NCBI RefSeq assembly: GCF_024435355.1
Contig: NZ_JAMJWG010000028.1
Location: 1-64,000, forward strand
DNA from: Streptomyces odontomachi
GTDB taxonomy: Bacteria > Actinomycetota > Actinomycetes > Streptomycetales > Streptomycetaceae
Length of the DNA stretch: 64,000 nucleotides
Reading direction: 5' to 3'
Positions 42,907 through 51,716 of the stretch are shown piece by piece. The position numbers and the translations under genes are program-made. How positions within the stretch are numbered: the stretch's first letter is position 1; every line of letters begins with the position of its first letter. A model generated the notes under the pieces. That model had not been told where the DNA came from. It ran no database searches and worked only from the letters and a program-made list of their open reading frames with translations.

Positions 42907-42933
42907 TGTCACACCCGCAGGGGCTACCTCGTC
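42907..42933 (+). promoter_or_regulatory. ECF41-type promoter of the oxidoreductase gene
   Basis: TGTCACA (42907-42913), a 16-nt spacer and CGTC (42930-42933) match the -35 and -10 elements reported for ECF41 sigma factors. It lies directly after the sigma gene and about 130 bp before the oxidoreductase start, so the sigma factor probably drives that gene. Confidence 0.75.
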
Positions 42934-43066
42934 TCCCTGGTGAAAAGCAGAACGGACGACGAGGAAGTGCGCGCGAGCGGATGCCATCGATCCGATGGCG
43001 AGCCGCGGTGACCCCTGCATGTGCACGGGCTGTGCGCTTGAGTCGCCCCTCCCAGTAAGGACCTGT

Positions 43067-43987
43067 ATGCAAGCCATCACTGTTCGGGACCGTGACGCCG
43101 GTACTGCCGGGATGTCCCTGACGGACCTGCCCTACCCCCATGCGGCCGAGAACGATGTCATCGTGCGCGTGCACGCCTCGGGATTCACCCCGGGCGAGCT
43201 GGACTGGCCGGCAACGTGGGCCGATCGCGCCGGCCGCGACCGGACGCCGAGCGTGCCCGGGCACGAGCTGTCCGGTGTCGTCGTGGAGCTGGGGTACGGC
43301 ACCACCGGCCTGAGCGTCGGGCAGCGGGTGTTCGGCCTGGCCGACTGGACCCGCAACGGCACGCTGGCCGAGTACACCGCGGTGGAAGCCCGCAACCTCG
43401 CCCCCCTGCCCGCGGACATCGACCACACCCTGGCCGCCGCACTACCGATCTCCGGGCTGACCGCCTGGCAGGCCCTGTTCGACCATGGCCGCCTCACCAC
43501 CGGTCAGACCGTCCTGATCCACGGCGCCGCCGGCGGCGTCGGCTCGATGGCGGTACAGCTCGCTCGCGAGGCCGGCGCCCGCGTCATCGGTACCGGCCGG
43601 TCCGCCGACCGGGACAGGGCACTCGGTCTGGGCGTCGACACCTTCCTGGATCTGCAGGCAGGGAGACTGGAGGACGCGGGCGAGGTCGACGTCGTGCTGG
43701 ACGTGATCGGCGGCGACATCCTCGACCGCTCGGCCGCCCTGGTGCGCGCGGGCGGCACGCTTGTCACCATCGCCATGCCGCCCAGGGTCCAGCCTGCGGA
43801 CGGGCGGGCGGTCTTCTTCGTCGTCGAACCCGACCGCGCCCGGCTCGCCGATCTCGCGACGCGGGTAAGGGACGGCCGGCTCAAGCCGGTCGTCGGCGCT
43901 GTGCGGCCGCTCGCCGAAGCACCCGCCGCGTTTGCGCCCGGCAAGCGCACATCCGGCAAGACGATCATCCGCGTCACGCAGGACTGA
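43067..43987 (+). CDS. Zinc-independent MDR oxidoreductase (quinone oxidoreductase-like)
   Basis: This 306-residue medium-chain dehydrogenase has a GroES-like N-terminus (VPGHELSGVVVELGYGTTGL), then the NADPH loop LIHGAAGGVGSMAVQLAREA and a following helix typical of quinone oxidoreductases. No structural zinc cysteines are present. It probably reduces quinones or enones, consistent with a stress role. ATG 43067 follows AAGGACC. It sits behind an ECF41 promoter and next to the ECF41 sigma gene, so it is the likely main target of that sigma factor. Confidence 0.88.
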   Translation: MQAITVRDRDAGTAGMSLTDLPYPHAAENDVIVRVHASGFTPGELDWPATWADRAGRDRTPSVPGHELSGVVVELGYGTTGLSVGQRVFGLADWTRNGTLAEYTAVEARNLAPLPADIDHTLAAALPISGLTAWQALFDHGRLTTGQTVLIHGAAGGVGSMAVQLAREAGARVIGTGRSADRDRALGLGVDTFLDLQAGRLEDAGEVDVVLDVIGGDILDRSAALVRAGGTLVTIAMPPRVQPADGRAVFFVVEPDRARLADLATRVRDGRLKPVVGAVRPLAEAPAAFAPGKRTSGKTIIRVTQD

Positions 43988-44297
43988 ACAGGAGACCGCT
44001 CGTGATCGGAACAGTACGCGAACAGCCCCCTCGGGCTGCCCGAGCTTGCGCACGTCGTTGAGCTTGGTGATCTAGGCCAGCAGAGAGCCCGGACCAACTG
44101 CGCCCGGGTCGCGCTTGGGCGTGGCGAGCAGGTGGCGCCCGGGTAGTTCTGGGCGGTCAACGGCCGGAACGAACGAGGACAAGGCTCAGCCCAACCCTCT
44201 GCGGGCAGTCGTTCCGCAGGGCGGAACGGGTGGGCACAGCCCACGACGGATGGTCGCGTGAACGGTTCCGGGCGCCCCAGACGAACGCAACCCACGA

Positions 44298-44366
44298 CAC
44301 GGTCACGTGCGACCCGGGCGCACCGGACAAGCGGCCCAGCCACACCGCACGGTCACGTGCGACCCG
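44298..44366. repeat. Pair of 19-bp direct repeats upstream of arginine deiminase
   Basis: CACGGTCACGTGCGACCCG occurs at 44298-44316 and 44348-44366, exactly 50 bp apart, with the E-box-like core CACGTG. The copies end 66 bp before the arginine deiminase start. The rest of the 444-bp gap 43988-44431 holds no gene I can support. An operator pair is plausible. Confidence 0.6.
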
Positions 44367-44431
44367 CGCACCCCGAAAGACTCCCGATGCCCGGGGCACC
44401 GCAGGAGCCCCGGGCGCGGCAGGATGGACCC

Positions 44432-45670
44432 ATGGGATTCCACGTCGACTCCGAGGCGGGCCGCCTGCGCCGCGTCATCCTGCACCGCCCTGACCTGGAG
44501 CTGAAGAGGCTCACCCCGAGCAACAAGGACGCTCTGCTCTTCGACGACGTCCTCTGGGTGCGTCGCGCCCGCGCGGAGCACGACGGCTTCGCGGACGTCC
44601 TCCGCGACCGTGGCGTGACCGTCCATCTCTTCGGTGACCTGCTCACCGAGACCCTGGACATCCCGGCCGCACGGGAACTCGTGCTCGACCGGGTCTTCGA
44701 CGAGAAGGAGTACGGGCCCCTGGCCACCGATCACCTGCGCGCCGCTTTCGACGCACTGGACTCGGCCGAGCTGGCCGAGGCGCTGGTGGGCGGGATGACC
44801 AAGCGCGAGTTCCTGGACCGGCACGCCGAACCCACCTCCGTGCGCTTCCACGTCATGGACCTCGACGATTTTCTGCTCGGCCCACTGCCGAACCACCTGT
44901 TCACGCGGGACACCTCCGCCTGGATCTACGACGGCGTGTCGATCAACGCGATGCGCTGGCCGGCCCGGCAGCGCGAGACGGTCCATTTCGAGGCGATATA
45001 TCAACATCACCCGCTTTTCCACGGCGATCGGGCGGGGCCGTTCCGTATCTGGTCGCGAGGGCAGGCGGACTATCCGTCCACCATCGAGGGCGGTGACGTG
45101 CTGGTGATCGGCCAGGGCGCCGTACTCATCGGGATGAGTGAGCGGACCACACCGCAGGCCGTGGAGATGCTGGCGCACAAGTTGTTCGCCGCCGGTTCTG
45201 CGACCACCATCGTGGCCCTGGACATGCCGAAGCGGCGGGCGGTGATGCACCTCGACACGGTGATGACGATGATCGACGGGGACACGTTCACGCAGTACGA
45301 GGGATTGGGCATGCTGCGCTCGTACACCATCGAACCCGGCGACAACGGCAATGAGCTGAAGGTCACCGACCACCCTCCGGAGCACATGCACCGTGCGATC
45401 GCCGCGGCGCTCGGACTCAGCGAGATCCGGGTGCTCACGCCCACCCAGGACGTGCATGCCGCGGAGCGCGAGCAGTGGGACGACGGTTGCAATGTCCTGG
45501 CCGTCGAGCCGGGCGTCGTGGTGGCTTATGAGCGCAATTCCACCACCAACACCCATCTGCGCAAGCAGGGCATCGAGGTGATCGAGATTCCCGGTAGCGA
45601 ACTGGGCCGGGGAAGGGGCGGTCCCCGATGCATGAGCTGCCCGGTGGAGCGGGACCCGGTCCGGGCCTGA
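44432..45670 (+). CDS. arcA: Arginine deiminase
   Basis: This 412-residue enzyme converts L-arginine to citrulline and ammonia in the cytoplasm. Family blocks: GRLRRVILHRPDLEL at the N-terminus, FTRDTSAWI (substrate Asp), IEGGDVLVIG, the catalytic His in AVMHLDTVMTMID, and the nucleophile Cys 400 in RGGPRCMSCPVERD. ATG 44432 is preceded by AGGATGG and gives the usual start. The next gene, ornithine carbamoyltransferase, is the second step of the arginine deiminase pathway; no carbamate kinase or antiporter gene is nearby. A perfect palindromic hairpin follows, so the two genes are probably separate transcripts. Confidence 0.95.
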   Translation: MGFHVDSEAGRLRRVILHRPDLELKRLTPSNKDALLFDDVLWVRRARAEHDGFADVLRDRGVTVHLFGDLLTETLDIPAARELVLDRVFDEKEYGPLATDHLRAAFDALDSAELAEALVGGMTKREFLDRHAEPTSVRFHVMDLDDFLLGPLPNHLFTRDTSAWIYDGVSINAMRWPARQRETVHFEAIYQHHPLFHGDRAGPFRIWSRGQADYPSTIEGGDVLVIGQGAVLIGMSERTTPQAVEMLAHKLFAAGSATTIVALDMPKRRAVMHLDTVMTMIDGDTFTQYEGLGMLRSYTIEPGDNGNELKVTDHPPEHMHRAIAAALGLSEIRVLTPTQDVHAAEREQWDDGCNVLAVEPGVVVAYERNSTTNTHLRKQGIEVIEIPGSELGRGRGGPRCMSCPVERDPVRA

Positions 45671-45709
45671 GTTCTGAGACCGAGCGCAACGAGACCGAGC
45701 CCGGCGAGG

Positions 45710-45733
45710 CCGAGCCCGCCGCGGCGGGCTCGG
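45710..45733. terminator. Perfect 24-bp GC palindrome after arginine deiminase
   Basis: Two 12-bp arms meet with no spacer (45710-45721 and 45722-45733), 40 bp after the stop codon. In RNA this would fold to a stem of about 10 bp with a 4-nt loop and probably terminates arcA transcripts. Confidence 0.7.
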
Positions 45734-45874
45734 AGCCGGCAGTCGGGCCGCGGGTCGAGAGTCGGCTCTGCGTCGGGGCCTGAGAGTCGGTTTTCGGCCG
45801 TGGTTCCTCTGGGTGATCCCGGCCACTGGTCGGGGTCGGAGGGGCGGTCTCGGGGCTGCGCCAAAGATAGGGGG

Positions 45875-45887
45875 TGCATAGAAATGC
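45875..45887 (+). promoter_or_regulatory. Possible ARG-box-like palindrome before ornithine carbamoyltransferase
   Basis: TGCATAGAAATGC contains the inverted repeat GCAT-N4-ATGC and lies in the only AT-rich patch (to about 45910) of the arcA-otc gap, about 50 bp before the start codon. Its size and composition resemble an ArgR/AhrC half-box pair, but a single site is weak evidence. Confidence 0.35.
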
Positions 45888-45934
45888 TGAGTAACGTATA
45901 TACTTTCACCCTTCGATCACCTCAGGAGCACCCC

Positions 45935-46951
45935 ATGGCGACTGTCCCGACCAAGCTCATCGGCCGCCACTTCATCAAGGAGCTGGACTACACCGCCGAG
46001 GAGTTCCACGGTCTGCTCGAGCTGGCCGCTGAGCTCAAGACCGCCAAGCGGGCGGGGAACGAACCCCGGTATCTGCATGGCCGGAACATAGCGTTGATCT
46101 TCGAGAAGACCTCCACCCGCACCCGGTGCGCCTTCGAGGTCGCCGCCGCGGACCAGGGTGCCTCGACCACCTATCTCGACCCGTCCGGCTCGCAGATCGG
46201 GCACAAGGAGTCCGTGAGGGACACCGCGCGGGTGCTCGGTCGGATGTTCGACGCCATCCAGTACCGCGGGGACAGCCAGGCGAACGTGGAGGAGCTGGCC
46301 TCCTACGCCGGGGTGCCGGTCTACAACGGTCTGACCGACGACTGGCACCCCACCCAGATGCTGGCCGACGTGCTCACGATGGTGGAGCACGGCAGCCGGC
46401 CCGTCACCGATCTGAGCTTCGCCTACCTCGGTGACGCCCGCTTCAACATGGGCAACTCGTATCTGATCACCGGCGCCCTGCTCGGCATGGACGTCCGGAT
46501 CGTCGCCCCCGAGGCGTACTGGCCGAATCCCGAGGTGGTGGCCGAGGCCCGCCGCCTCGCCGCTTCCAGCGGTGCCGTCGTCACGCTCACCGAGGATGTC
46601 GCGGAGGGGGTCCGGGGCGCCGACTTCGTCGCCACCGACGTCTGGGTCTCCATGGGCGAGCCGAAGGAGGTCTGGGGCGAGCGCATCGCCGCGCTCCGGC
46701 CGTACGCGGTGACCATGGACGTACTGCGCGCCACCGGCAACCCGGACGTGAAGTTCCTGCACTGCCTGCCGGCCTTCCACGACCTCGGTACCCGGGTCGG
46801 CCGTGAGATCCACGAGCGGCACGGCCTGGATTCGCTGGAGGTGACGGACGAGGTGTTCGAGTCCGCTCACTCGGTCGTCTTCGACGAGGCGGAGAACCGT
46901 ATGCACACCATCAAGGCGCTCATGGTCGCCACGCTCGCCGGCGCACCCTGA
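45935..46951 (+). CDS. Ornithine carbamoyltransferase
   Basis: This 338-residue OTC has the carbamoyl-phosphate loop EKTSTRTRCAFEVA (STRTR 60-64), the DDWHPTQMLAD motif, ornithine-binding WVSMGEPKEVW and the active-site FLHCLPAFHDLG. It interconverts ornithine plus carbamoyl phosphate and citrulline. Beside arginine deiminase it is probably the catabolic enzyme (arcB), but sequence alone does not exclude an anabolic argF. ATG 45935 follows CAGGAGC. Confidence 0.95.
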   Translation: MATVPTKLIGRHFIKELDYTAEEFHGLLELAAELKTAKRAGNEPRYLHGRNIALIFEKTSTRTRCAFEVAAADQGASTTYLDPSGSQIGHKESVRDTARVLGRMFDAIQYRGDSQANVEELASYAGVPVYNGLTDDWHPTQMLADVLTMVEHGSRPVTDLSFAYLGDARFNMGNSYLITGALLGMDVRIVAPEAYWPNPEVVAEARRLAASSGAVVTLTEDVAEGVRGADFVATDVWVSMGEPKEVWGERIAALRPYAVTMDVLRATGNPDVKFLHCLPAFHDLGTRVGREIHERHGLDSLEVTDEVFESAHSVVFDEAENRMHTIKALMVATLAGAP

Positions 46952-47362
46952 CCGGCGATCGATGATCCCCGTGCCGGCTGGCCCGACCGGCCGGCAGCCG
47001 GGTCGATGCGGTTCGCCATGGGTTGGCGTGATCCGCTCCCTTTGCGGCACATCCGGGATGCGGCGGGCGGTGCGTTTGCGAAGGCGAGCGTTGGCCGGCG
47101 TTCCGGAGCGTCTCCCGGCCCGGTCCGTGCGCGAGGCGCGTGAAGTGTGCGAAGTGCGCGCCTTGGGACCGGCGCCCGGTCGCGGCTCCGCGTGTTGGGC
47201 AACGTTCCTCGTCAGGAGCGTGCCCGACCCTTTGCCGGGTGGTCGGACCTGCCCGCGGTGGGCCTGACGAGTCCCGGTGCCCGGCCTCCTGACGGCCCTT
47301 GCGAACGATCTTCCTGGACGGCCCCCTCGCCTGCGGATCTGCTGCAAGATCTGCGGACCGTC

Positions 47363-47392
47363 TTGCCACAACCCCCAACTGCCCCCTACAGT
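47363..47392 (+). promoter_or_regulatory. Candidate promoter of the GH12 cellulase
   Basis: TTGCCA (47363-47368), an 18-nt spacer and TACAGT (47387-47392). Transcription would start near 47400, so the CebR box lies just downstream of the start point, a suitable position for repression. Confidence 0.45.
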
Positions 47393-47409
47393 CCGGCACC
47401 GGGAGAGTT

Positions 47410-47423
47410 TGGGAGCGCTCCCA
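47410..47423. promoter_or_regulatory. CebR operator
   Basis: TGGGAGCGCTCCCA is a perfect 14-bp palindrome identical to the known binding site of CebR, the cello-oligosaccharide-responsive LacI-type repressor of Streptomyces cellulose use. It lies 169 bp before the GH12 start. The remaining part of the 640-bp gap 46952-47591 shows no gene. Confidence 0.9.
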
Positions 47424-47591
47424 TGGCGCGCAGGGAAGCTTCCGAACCTCAGCCCGACATGTGCGCCCCAGATGTACGCCCCACCTGTGCGTGAGAGCCC
47501 CAAGCCACTTGCGCACGCCTGCTCCACTCGCTCCACCCGTTCAACCCCGGTTCCCCCCACGCTCCCCCACTTCATTCGAAGGGACGACCGA

Positions 47592-48368
47592 ATGAACCCC
47601 CTTGCTCGTGCGACACGCCCCACACGTGCCGCCCTGGCCTCGCTGGTCCTGGCCGTGGGTTCGCTCACGGCCGTGGCGACGACGACGGGCTCCGCCCACG
47701 CCGACACCCAGATCTGTGAGGCCTACGGCACGACGACCATTCAGGGCAAGTACGTGGTCCAGAACAACCGTTGGGGCACGAGTCAGGCCCAGTGCATCAA
47801 CGTCACCGGCAGCGGCTTCCAGGTCACCCAGGCCGACGGGTCCACCTCGACGAGCGGTGCCCCGAAGTCGTACCCGTCGGTCTACAACGGGTGCCACTAC
47901 ACCAACTGCTCGCCCGGCACCAACCTGCCCAAGCAGATCAGCCAGATCGGCAGCGCTCCGAGCAGCGTGTCCTACACGTACGTCAGCAACGCCGTCTTCG
48001 ACGCGGCCTACGACATCTGGCTCGACCCGCAGCCGAAGAAGGACGGGGTGAACCAGACCGAGATCATGATCTGGCTCAACCACGTCGGCCCGGTGCAGCC
48101 GGTGGGCTCCCAGACCGGCTCGGCGAGCGTCGGCGGCCAGAACTGGGCCGTGTGGACCGGCAACAACGGTGGCAACGACGTCGTCTCCTACGTGGCGTCC
48201 TCCCCGATGTCGAGCTACAGCTTCGACGTCAAGGAGTTCATCCGGAACGTGATCAGCCTCGGCAAGGCCCAGGACTCGTGGTACCTCACGAGCGTCCAGG
48301 CCGGGTTCGAGCCGTGGGAGAACGGAGCCGGCCTCGCCGTGAACTCCTTCTCCTCGAGCGTGAACTGA
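47592..48368 (+). CDS. Secreted GH12 endoglucanase
   Basis: This 258-residue cellulase has a Sec signal peptide ending GSAHA at about 37, then a GH12 beta-jelly-roll: CEAYGTTTIQGKYVVQNNRW, the nucleophile Glu 157 in NQTEIMIWLNH, and the acid/base Glu 240 in AGFEPWENG. It should cut beta-1,4-glucan internally outside the cell. There is no cellulose-binding module, so it is the short form of the family. A CebR box upstream predicts induction by cellobiose/cellotriose. Confidence 0.93.
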   Translation: MNPLARATRPTRAALASLVLAVGSLTAVATTTGSAHADTQICEAYGTTTIQGKYVVQNNRWGTSQAQCINVTGSGFQVTQADGSTSTSGAPKSYPSVYNGCHYTNCSPGTNLPKQISQIGSAPSSVSYTYVSNAVFDAAYDIWLDPQPKKDGVNQTEIMIWLNHVGPVQPVGSQTGSASVGGQNWAVWTGNNGGNDVVSYVASSPMSSYSFDVKEFIRNVISLGKAQDSWYLTSVQAGFEPWENGAGLAVNSFSSSVN

Positions 48369-48447
48369 TCGACATGACCACGGGCTTCGGGCGCCCGCCT
48401 GCGCGCTGAAGCCCCTTCCGCCGGGCCGCCGACGGGCCGCCCGGCCC

Positions 48448-48488
48448 CGCCCCTGCCCCGCCGCTCCGCATCCGGCCGGGCAGGGGCG
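48448..48488. terminator. Hairpin after the GH12 gene
   Basis: Eleven-bp perfect arms CGCCCCTGCCC (48448-48458) and GGGCAGGGGCG (48478-48488) with a 19-nt loop. Confidence 0.5.
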
Positions 48489-48560
48489 GCCATGTGTCCG
48501 GCAGCTGTCCGGCGAGCCCCGGCGGGTGCCGGCGGGCCGCCCCTCTTCCGATGAGCCGGT

Positions 48561-49067
48561 CTACGCCGGACGCTGCTGCTGCCGGGGCAGCGACGAGAGG
48601 GTGAACCACACGGCCTTGCCCGACTCGGTGGGGCGGTGCCCGCAGGCCGAGCTGAGGGTGCGCAACAGCAGCAGCCCCCGGCCGTGCTCCTGCCACGGGT
48701 CCGGCGCCTCGGAGGGACCCGGCAGGCCGAGCTCCCCGGGCGGCACGGGGTCACCGTCGTGCACCTCGACGTGGCAGCCGCCCGGCAGTATCCGGACGAC
48801 CAGCTCTATGGGCCCGCCGGTCACGGTGTGCTCCAGCGCGTTCGCGACCAGCTCGGCGGTGAGCAGCTCCGCGGTGTCGCTGTCCGTGGGGCGCCCGGTC
48901 GGCCCGGGGCGCCGCTCGTCCGCCAGCGCTCGGCGCACCAGCGTGCGGGCGACCGGAACGGCGGCCCTGTCACGCGGCAGGGCCAGGCGCCAGACGGTCT
49001 GAACAGGTGGTGTGTGCACGACGGAACATCCAGGAGAAAAATACGGACCGATCCATGGCCGAGCCAT
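48561..49067 (-). CDS. Anti-sigma-factor-like ATP-binding protein (HATPase_c)
   Basis: This is a 168-residue GHKL ATPase of the RsbW-like type so abundant in Streptomyces. The N box AELVANALEHT, the G1 box HVEVHDGDP and the G2 box GRGLLLLRTL are present. Such proteins act as serine kinases or anti-sigma switches on anti-anti-sigma partners; no partner gene lies beside it. The N-terminus is uncertain: ATG 49067 is used, but a start closer to VQTVWRLALP would fit the domain equally well. Confidence 0.82.
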   Translation of the reverse strand: MARPWIGPYFSPGCSVVHTPPVQTVWRLALPRDRAAVPVARTLVRRALADERRPGPTGRPTDSDTAELLTAELVANALEHTVTGGPIELVVRILPGGCHVEVHDGDPVPPGELGLPGPSEAPDPWQEHGRGLLLLRTLSSACGHRPTESGKAVWFTLSSLPRQQQRPA

Positions 49068-49298
49068 CTTTCGGCCTTGTGCATGGTACGGGGGGTATGG
49101 GAAAACTCTCCCGGCGGGTCCGGTTCGACTGCTCTGACCTGCGTTTTCAGGGCGATCGTCAGGCGTGTCGACGATCATGTGTGGTGCGGTGGTGACCATC
49201 GGGTGAAGCCGTGGCGACCGTCGTGCACCGCCGCTGTGCCCGCCGATCGCACGGGCTCGGACGGTGTCGTGGGCACGCTCTGCGCGGGTGTCGTCGTT

Positions 49299-49330
<32 letters not shown>

Positions 49331-49338
49331 GTGCGGTG

Positions 49339-49369
49339 CGCCCCGTAGCGCGCCTGTCGCTACGGGGCG
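49339..49369. terminator. Hairpin downstream of the IclR gene
   Basis: Twelve-bp perfect arms CGCCCCGTAGCG and CGCTACGGGGCG around a 7-nt loop, 66 bp past the IclR stop. Confidence 0.8.
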
Positions 49370-49434
49370 TGTCCGCGGTGTCCGCGGTGCGTGGAACCGG
49401 TGGTGCGTGGGATCGGTGGCGCCGGCGCTGGGCC

Positions 49435-50241
49435 TCAGACGTCCATCCGCGCCGCGATCTCCTCCACGCACGCCTGCAAGGCGGGCACGTGCGCGTGCAG
49501 CTCATCGGTTCCGGTGAGCACGACGGTCGCGCCCAGCGACACGGCCAGGAGCGGTGCCGGGCCACCGGAGCCGGCCGGGGTGGGCACCGCGGCGGCGATG
49601 GAGCGGACCCCTATCTCGTTCTCCTCGTCGACGTCCGCCCAGCCGGTGAGCCGGACCCGGGCCAGCTCCTCGCGCAGCTCCTGGGGGTCGGTGCGGGTGT
49701 GCGGGGTCACCGGGACCAGCGTGCCGGCGAGCAGGTCCTCGCGCGCACGCTCGGGCAGCGCCGCGACCAGGGCCTTGCCCAGCGCGGTGGCGTACCACGG
49801 GTTACGGGTGCCTTCGGCGCTGCGCAGCTGGAGGTGCTGGGTGCCCTGCACGGTGAGCACCAGCACGACGTCCTCGCCGTGCAGCACGCCCGCGATGGCC
49901 GGCAGCCCGGTGGCCGCCGCGAGCCGGCGCATCGGTGCCGCGGCCGCCGAGTAGCCGGCCGGGGAGCGCTGGAAGCCGCGGGACAGCTCCAGGACCCGGA
50001 TGCCGAGGGAGTAGCGCCGGGCGCCCTCGTCGTAGGTGACGAACCGCTCGGCCGCCAACCGGCCCAGCAGCCGGTGCGCGCTGCTGACGGGCAGCGCGGC
50101 AGCGCGGGCGGCCGCGCTGACGCCCAGTCCGTCGGGGTGGTCGGCCAGCACCGTCAGCAGCCGAAGGCCGCGGCCGAGCATGTCGTCTCCGGCCGGCCTG
50201 GCTTCTCGCACGATTCGCGCCCCGGATCCTCCCGGCGTCAT
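49435..50241 (-). CDS. IclR-family transcriptional regulator
   Basis: This 268-residue regulator has an N-terminal winged helix (GDDMLGRGLRLLTVLADHPD, ARAAALPVSSAHRLLGRLAAE) and the IclR effector domain (LRSAEGTRNPWYATALGKAL, NEIGVRSIAAAVP). It lies next to an MFS transporter and a divergent 2-hydroxyacid dehydrogenase and probably controls both through a site near 51666. ATG 50241 has GGGGGTGG upstream; a GTG two codons earlier is also possible. Confidence 0.9.
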   Translation of the reverse strand: MTPGGSGARIVREARPAGDDMLGRGLRLLTVLADHPDGLGVSAAARAAALPVSSAHRLLGRLAAERFVTYDEGARRYSLGIRVLELSRGFQRSPAGYSAAAAPMRRLAAATGLPAIAGVLHGEDVVLVLTVQGTQHLQLRSAEGTRNPWYATALGKALVAALPERAREDLLAGTLVPVTPHTRTDPQELREELARVRLTGWADVDEENEIGVRSIAAAVPTPAGSGGPAPLLAVSLGATVVLTGTDELHAHVPALQACVEEIAARMDV

Positions 50242-50263
50242 TGCCACCCCCGTGCCCTTCCCC

Positions 50264-51646
50264 TCATCGCCCGGCCGTCGCCGAGCGCTGCGGCTTCACC
50301 GTACCGGCAGCGCGCCCCGCGTCGCCCGGCTCCCGGACCGCCAGCGTCAGCACCGCGGAGGCCAGGGCGCACACCGCCATGAAGGCGAACGCGCCCGCGT
50401 CGCCCAGCGAGGTGCCGCGCACCCAGCCGACCAGGTAGGTGCCCGCGAACGAGCCCAGCGCACCGAAGGAGTTGACCAGCGCCACGGCCGCACCCGCCAC
50501 ACCGCGCGGCGCCAGCGTCGAGACCAGCGCGAAGTACGGCCCGTAGGGCGCGTACAGGCAGGCACCGGCCACGACCAGCAGGGCGAAGGCCACCGGGAAG
50601 TGCGGTCCGGCCGCGTACGAGGCGAACAGGGCGATGCCGCCGCCGGCCAGCCACGGCCACACCGCCGCCCTGCGCCGTCCGCTGCGGTCCGACTGGCGGG
50701 AGTTCAGCAACATCACCAGGGTCGCGACGGCGTACGGCACGGCGGTGAGCAGTCCGGTGGCGCCGATCCCCTCACCGGAGCCCTTCTTCACGATCGCGGG
50801 CAGCCAGAAGATGAAGCCGTACATGCCGAACGACCAGAAGAAGTACTGCGCCGCCATGATCAGTACCGGCTTGGAGCGCAGCACCTTGCGGTACTCCTCG
50901 CGCAGCGGCCCGGCCAGGCGGGGCGCGTTGGCGCGCTCCTCTTCCAGGGACTGGCGCAGCGCGTGCCGTTCGCTCTCGGCCAGCCAGCCGGCGTCCTCCG
51001 GGCGGTCCTTGATCAACCAGAGGCAGGCCACGCCCCAGAGCATCGACGGCAGTCCCTCGGCGACGAACATCACGCGCCAGTTCGACACCTCGATGAGCCA
51101 GCCGGACAGCGCCGAGAGCCACATGACGGTGACCGGGTTGCCCAGGATGAGGAAGGTGTTGGCGCGGCCCCGCTCCCGGTGGGTGAACCACCGGCTGAGC
51201 AACATCACCAGCGACGGCAGTACCGCGCCTTCCACGATGCCGAGGCAGAACCGCACCGCGATCAGCTGCCCCGGGCTGCTCAGCAGACCCTGGAGCACGG
51301 CGAGCAGCCCCCAGGCGATCGTCGAGAAGGCGATCAGACGGCGCGCGCTGCGCTGCTCGGCGTAGATCGTGCCGGGAATCTGGAAGAAGAAGTAGCCGAG
51401 GAAGAAGGACGCGGCTATCAGCGAGTCGAGTCCCGCGGACAGATGCAGGTCGTCCGCCATGCCACCGGCCGACGCGATCGCGTAGTTGGACTTGTCGAGG
51501 TAGGCGAGCGAGTAGGTCACGAAGGCGACCGGGATGAGGTACCGGGCACGCGACGAGCTCCAGAAGCCACCGCCTTCCGCGCTCCCGGCGGCGCCGGAGG
51601 AAGTGGGGGACGCGGGCGGACCGGGAGAAGGCGACGGCGTTGTCAT
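50264..51646 (-). CDS. MFS transporter, anion:cation symporter type
   Basis: This 460-residue, 12-helix permease resembles the ACS family (sugar acids, phthalate): LAYLDKSNYAIASA after helix 1, RFCLGIVEGAVLPSLVMLLSRW and the NPVTVMWLSALSGWL segment. It probably imports an organic acid that the divergent dehydrogenase and other enzymes use. It ends 22 bp before the IclR start on the same strand, so the two may be co-transcribed. Confidence 0.9.
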   Translation of the reverse strand: MTTPSPSPGPPASPTSSGAAGSAEGGGFWSSSRARYLIPVAFVTYSLAYLDKSNYAIASAGGMADDLHLSAGLDSLIAASFFLGYFFFQIPGTIYAEQRSARRLIAFSTIAWGLLAVLQGLLSSPGQLIAVRFCLGIVEGAVLPSLVMLLSRWFTHRERGRANTFLILGNPVTVMWLSALSGWLIEVSNWRVMFVAEGLPSMLWGVACLWLIKDRPEDAGWLAESERHALRQSLEEERANAPRLAGPLREEYRKVLRSKPVLIMAAQYFFWSFGMYGFIFWLPAIVKKGSGEGIGATGLLTAVPYAVATLVMLLNSRQSDRSGRRRAAVWPWLAGGGIALFASYAAGPHFPVAFALLVVAGACLYAPYGPYFALVSTLAPRGVAGAAVALVNSFGALGSFAGTYLVGWVRGTSLGDAGAFAFMAVCALASAVLTLAVREPGDAGRAAGTVKPQRSATAGR

Positions 51647-51665
51647 TCCTGCCTCTTTCCGTCAG

Positions 51666-51681
51666 GTGGAAAATGTTTCAC
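51666..51681. promoter_or_regulatory. Candidate IclR operator
   Basis: GTGGAAAATGTTTCAC is an imperfect palindrome (6 of 8 positions pair) in the 70-bp gap between the divergent MFS and dehydrogenase genes, and the only AT-rich stretch there. Confidence 0.45.
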
Positions 51682-51716
51682 TAGACGGGATGTGACGTTA
51701 CGAGAAGGAGCGCCCG

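Noticed and set aside
43988..44431. Possible transposase remnant or gene in the gap before arginine deiminase
   Set aside because: Short peptide-like stretches in several frames, none long enough or conserved enough to support.
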